Origin: Verrucomicrobia bacterium UBA1629
GTDB taxonomy: Bacteria; Verrucomicrobiota; Kiritimatiellia; RFP12; UBA1067
Reading direction: 5' to 3'
DNA: 45,137 nt
Assembly: GCA_002321305.1 (NCBI GenBank)
Contig: DCMF01000081.1
Coordinates: forward strand, 1-45,137
The position numbers and the translations under genes were made by a program. This document shows, one piece after another, positions 43,209-45,137 of the stretch (position 1 is its first letter; each line of letters opens with the position of its first letter). The notes below the pieces were generated by a model. That model made no database searches. It was given only the letters and a program-made list of their open reading frames with translations, and was not told the DNA's origin.

Positions 43209-44227
43209 CGCGGAAGGTGATCCTCCTGGGCGCGACGGGGTCGATCGGCACGAGCGCGGCCGATGTCGTGCGGACGCATCCGGACGACTTCAGGGTCGTC
43301 GCGGTGTCCGCCTTGCGTTCGCGCGAGAAATGCGAGGCGCTCGCGCGGGAATTCGGCGCGAAGGCCTACGTCGGCGAAGACGCCGCGCGGCGGGCCGTCG
43401 AGGAGAACGATGCGGACATCTGCCTTGTCGCGACGGTCGGGGCCTCTGGCCTGAAGCCGACGCTGGCGGCGATCGACAAGGGCATGGACATCGCCCTCGC
43501 GACGAAGGAGGTCATGGTGATGGCGGGCGAGATCGTGACGGCGCGCGCCAGGGCGCGGGGCGTCCGCTTCCGTCCGGTCGATTCGGAGCATTCGGCGATC
43601 TTCCAGGCGCTGCAGGGCGGCGGCGCGGTCGAGCGGCTGATCCTCACCGCGTCGGGCGGGCCGTTCCTGGACGGCCCCGCAGACCTGTCGTCCGTGACCG
43701 TCGAACAGGCGCTCAACCATCCGCGCTGGAAGATGGGCCCCAAGGTGACGGTCGATTCCGCGACGATGATGAACAAGGGATTCGAGATCATCGAGGCGCG
43801 CTGGCTCTTCGACGTGCCGGCCGAGCGGATCGACGTCGTCGTCCATCCCGAGTCCGTCGTCCACTCGCTCGTCACGTTCACGGACGGCTCGACGCTCGCG
43901 CAGCTCTCGCCGCCCGACATGCGCGTGCCGATCCAGTACGCGCTCTCGTGGCCGGCGCGGCTGCCGGCCGTGCGCAAGGCCCTTGACCTGCCCGCGCTCG
44001 GCGCGCTCACGTTCCGCGCGCCCGACCCCGTGCGCTTCCCGTGCCTGCGGCTTGTCCGCGAGGCGCTGCGGCGCGGCGGCCTCGCCCCGGCGGCGCTGTC
44101 GGTCGCGGACGAAGCCGCCGTGCGGGACTTCCTCGCGGGCCGCATCCGCTACATCGACATCCCGGACATTCTCGAAAAGGCGATCGCCGCGCCGGAACGC
44201 TGGCTACCTGATGGCCTGGGCCTCTGA
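43205..44227 (+). CDS. dxr: 1-deoxy-D-xylulose 5-phosphate reductoisomerase Dxr
   Basis: Dxr catalyses the second step of the MEP isoprenoid pathway. The 340-aa protein has the NADPH motif LLGATGSIGTSA, the metal and substrate residues in PVDSEHSAIFQALQGG, LTASGGPFLDGP, MNKGFEIIEARWLF and HPESVVHSLVTF. It is somewhat shorter than the usual 380-400 aa, mainly at the C-terminus. It overlaps the HD gene and is followed by the start of rseP, a very common order. Confidence 0.96.
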   Translation: MTRKVILLGATGSIGTSAADVVRTHPDDFRVVAVSALRSREKCEALAREFGAKAYVGEDAARRAVEENDADICLVATVGASGLKPTLAAIDKGMDIALATKEVMVMAGEIVTARARARGVRFRPVDSEHSAIFQALQGGGAVERLILTASGGPFLDGPADLSSVTVEQALNHPRWKMGPKVTVDSATMMNKGFEIIEARWLFDVPAERIDVVVHPESVVHSLVTFTDGSTLAQLSPPDMRVPIQYALSWPARLPAVRKALDLPALGALTFRAPDPVRFPCLRLVREALRRGGLAPAALSVADEAAVRDFLAGRIRYIDIPDILEKAIAAPERWLPDGLGL

Positions 44228-44248
44228 AACGCGCAACGCGTCTTTGGG

Positions 44249-44254
44249 TATAAC
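44249..44254 (+). promoter_or_regulatory. Possible -10 box upstream of the rseP fragment
   Basis: TATAAC preceded by TTGGG resembles the other boxes in this window but lacks a correctly placed TG. It lies about 30 nt before the GTG at 44285. Confidence 0.4.
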
Positions 44255-44284
44255 AGACCACCTTGAACCAACGAAATTCGGGGC

Positions 44285-44608
44285 GTGATTGAACTGCTGG
44301 ACACCGTCTTTTACATCGTCCTTTGCGTCCTTCTGTTCGCGTTCGCGATCCTCATTCACGAGTTCGGACACTTCATCGTCGCCCTGAAGCTTGGGCTGCG
44401 CGTCGGGGCGTTCTCGATCGGCTTCGTGACGGGTTCGGGCACGAGCGCGAACGTCCTCTTCGGTTCGCTGCAGGCCGGCGCGGCGGCGAAGCTCGGCGTC
44501 TCGGCGGATCTCCTGTCGGACGGTCTGCGCGTTGCGGATTTGTGTCTTGACAGTTGCTTTTGTGCTTGGCGATGCCCGGCTCGTCCGCCCCGTCAAGGAA
44601 GGGCGTGA
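44285..44608 (+). pseudogene. Chimeric reading frame: rseP 5' end joined to a lactate-permease-like fragment
   Basis: Residues 1-46 match the start of the RseP site-2 protease: a membrane helix and the zinc motif HEFGH, then GLRVGAFSIGF. At about 44423 the frame switches to FVTGSGTSANVLFGSLQ and AGAAAKLGVSADLL, which matches the L-lactate permease (LctP) family: the E. coli protein has FLTGSDTSSNALFAALQ and ATAAQQIGVSDLLL at its C-terminal half. After 44515 the frame becomes non-coding-like (CLDSCFCAWRCPARPP) and stops at 44608. Neither protein is complete. The GTG start follows dxr in the normal dxr-rseP order, so the first part is in its expected place. Rearrangement or assembly error are both possible. 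Confidence 0.75.
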
Positions 44609-44740
44609 GGAGTCTCTCGTCTGGATGTGCTCCGACAGGGCGCTCCGAGGCGGGAATGGCGGGCCGCAGACGGTGCGCGACCACGAATGGCATCAGGCGG
44701 GGAACGGATGCATGAGGGCGTCGCCGTGTCACGTCCCGTC
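44516..44740. other. Stretch without a recognisable gene
   Basis: Between the lactate-permease-like fragment and the partial gene on the - strand, all frames give compositions unlike the neighbours and nothing recognisable. It may hold more pieces of a mosaic. No repeats, tRNA or terminator were seen. Confidence 0.5.
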
Positions 44741-45137
44741 GCCGCCGCAATCAGTTTGAATGCCGTCGGATCGGGCTTCGCTTTCGCCGGATCGAGAAAC
44801 ACCTGCTCCGGGTCCAGCCTCTGCGCCAGCCCCTCCTCCAGAGATGAGAACGTCATGCGGAAATCTTTCAAGAGTTCTCGGACGACCTCGTGCATCGCCC
44901 CGTCCCCGCTTCTCGCATCTGTCATATTCTTCTCGTTTGTTGTGTTCTTCCCGTCGCCGAGCAGGGCGCTGGTCGGCGTCGGGTCCTTCGTCCCGGTCGC
45001 CTGGCGCAGCCGGATCGCCATCGCCTTGTACCGCATGAGCGTCTTGTACTTCGGGAAGAGCTCCGGCAGGTTCTCCCTCAGCCACCCCCGGATGCCGCCG
45101 TTGCGCCCCACGACATCGCCCGCCTCGTCGAACCGGA
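44593..45137 (-). CDS. Partial hypothetical protein, cut by the window edge
   Basis: On the - strand an open frame enters at 45137 and reads RFDEAGDVVGRNGGIRGWL, then RENLPELFPKYKTLMRYKAM and AIRLRQATGTKDPTPT. The middle is charged and helical (AMHEVVRELLKDFRMTFSSL, then DPEQVFLDPAKAKPDPTAFK). I do not recognise the family; the first part looks like a small DNA-associated or plasmid-type protein, which is only an impression. After about 44740 the frame (TPSCIRSPPDAIRGRAPSAA) looks out of register, so the real 3' end may be lost or frameshifted. The true start lies outside the window or is the GTG at 45111. Confidence 0.5.
   Translation of the reverse strand, partial: RFDEAGDVVGRNGGIRGWLRENLPELFPKYKTLMRYKAMAIRLRQATGTKDPTPTSALLGDGKNTTNEKNMTDARSGDGAMHEVVRELLKDFRMTFSSLEEGLAQRLDPEQVFLDPAKAKPDPTAFKLIAAATGRDTATPSCIRSPPDAIRGRAPSAARHSRLGAPCRSTSRRETPHALP

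Noticed and set aside
44532..44759. A 75-codon + strand gene near the right edge
   Set aside because: Composition and lack of any motif or ribosome binding site suggest chance; the region appears to be a mosaic.

Overview
The window is 45,137 bp of GC-rich, densely packed bacterial chromosome. Almost every gene lies on the + strand; the exceptions are gltB and a partial gene at the right edge. Stop-start overlaps of the ATGA/GTGA type are common. The gene set suggests an anaerobic, saccharolytic Gram-negative: TonB/ExbB/ExbD, a LolA-like and an AsmA-like envelope protein, a flavodiiron protein, an indolepyruvate:ferredoxin oxidoreductase subunit and secreted rhamnosidases. I infer a PVC-group bacterium (Kiritimatiellota or Verrucomicrobiota-like), but no rRNA is present to confirm this.

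Layout: (1) 1-4.7 kb: rpoD, a membrane-tethered RRM RNA-binding protein, a DJ-1/PfpI protein and a CLC chloride transporter. (2) 4.7-11 kb: fabD-fabG-acyl-ACP thioesterase-trmD-GH10-like protein-MATE-like transporter. (3) 10.9-15.5 kb: gltB on the - strand behind a textbook sigma-54 promoter. (4) 15.6-23 kb: prs-tmk-holB-TIM barrel protein-two-domain glycogen debranching enzyme. (5) 23-32 kb: flavodiiron protein, then a secreted glycoside hydrolase cluster (GH78, clan A hydrolase, GH78-like). (6) 32-38.3 kb: unknown protein, Hsp33, ribBA, an envelope trio (TPR, LolA-like, AsmA-like) and rpoN. (7) 38.3-41.7 kb: argF, NifU-like protein, iorB, and a TonB-ExbB-ExbD set with an unusually small ExbB. 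(8) 41.7-44.3 kb: ribE, an HD hydrolase and dxr. (9) 44.28 kb to the end: a broken mosaic, in which the rseP start runs in frame into a lactate-permease-like fragment and is followed by an unrelated partial gene on the other strand.

Two themes connect the region. First, nine transcription units are preceded by the same extended -10 box, TG(G/A)TATA(A/C)T, mostly without a visible -35 box, and some sit so close to the start codon that the mRNAs should be nearly leaderless. Second, short-period degenerate repeats (7, 8 or about 10 bp units, some forming hairpins) occur both between genes and in frame inside genes. The debranching enzyme carries four low-complexity insertions, three of them clear repeats, and gltB carries two; they fall where family members normally have short loops or linkers. 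The heptamer repeat inside the debranching enzyme is the same family as the one downstream of rpoD. I regard this in-frame repeat insertion as the most interesting signal in the window. No CRISPR array, tRNA, rRNA, integrase or transposase was seen.
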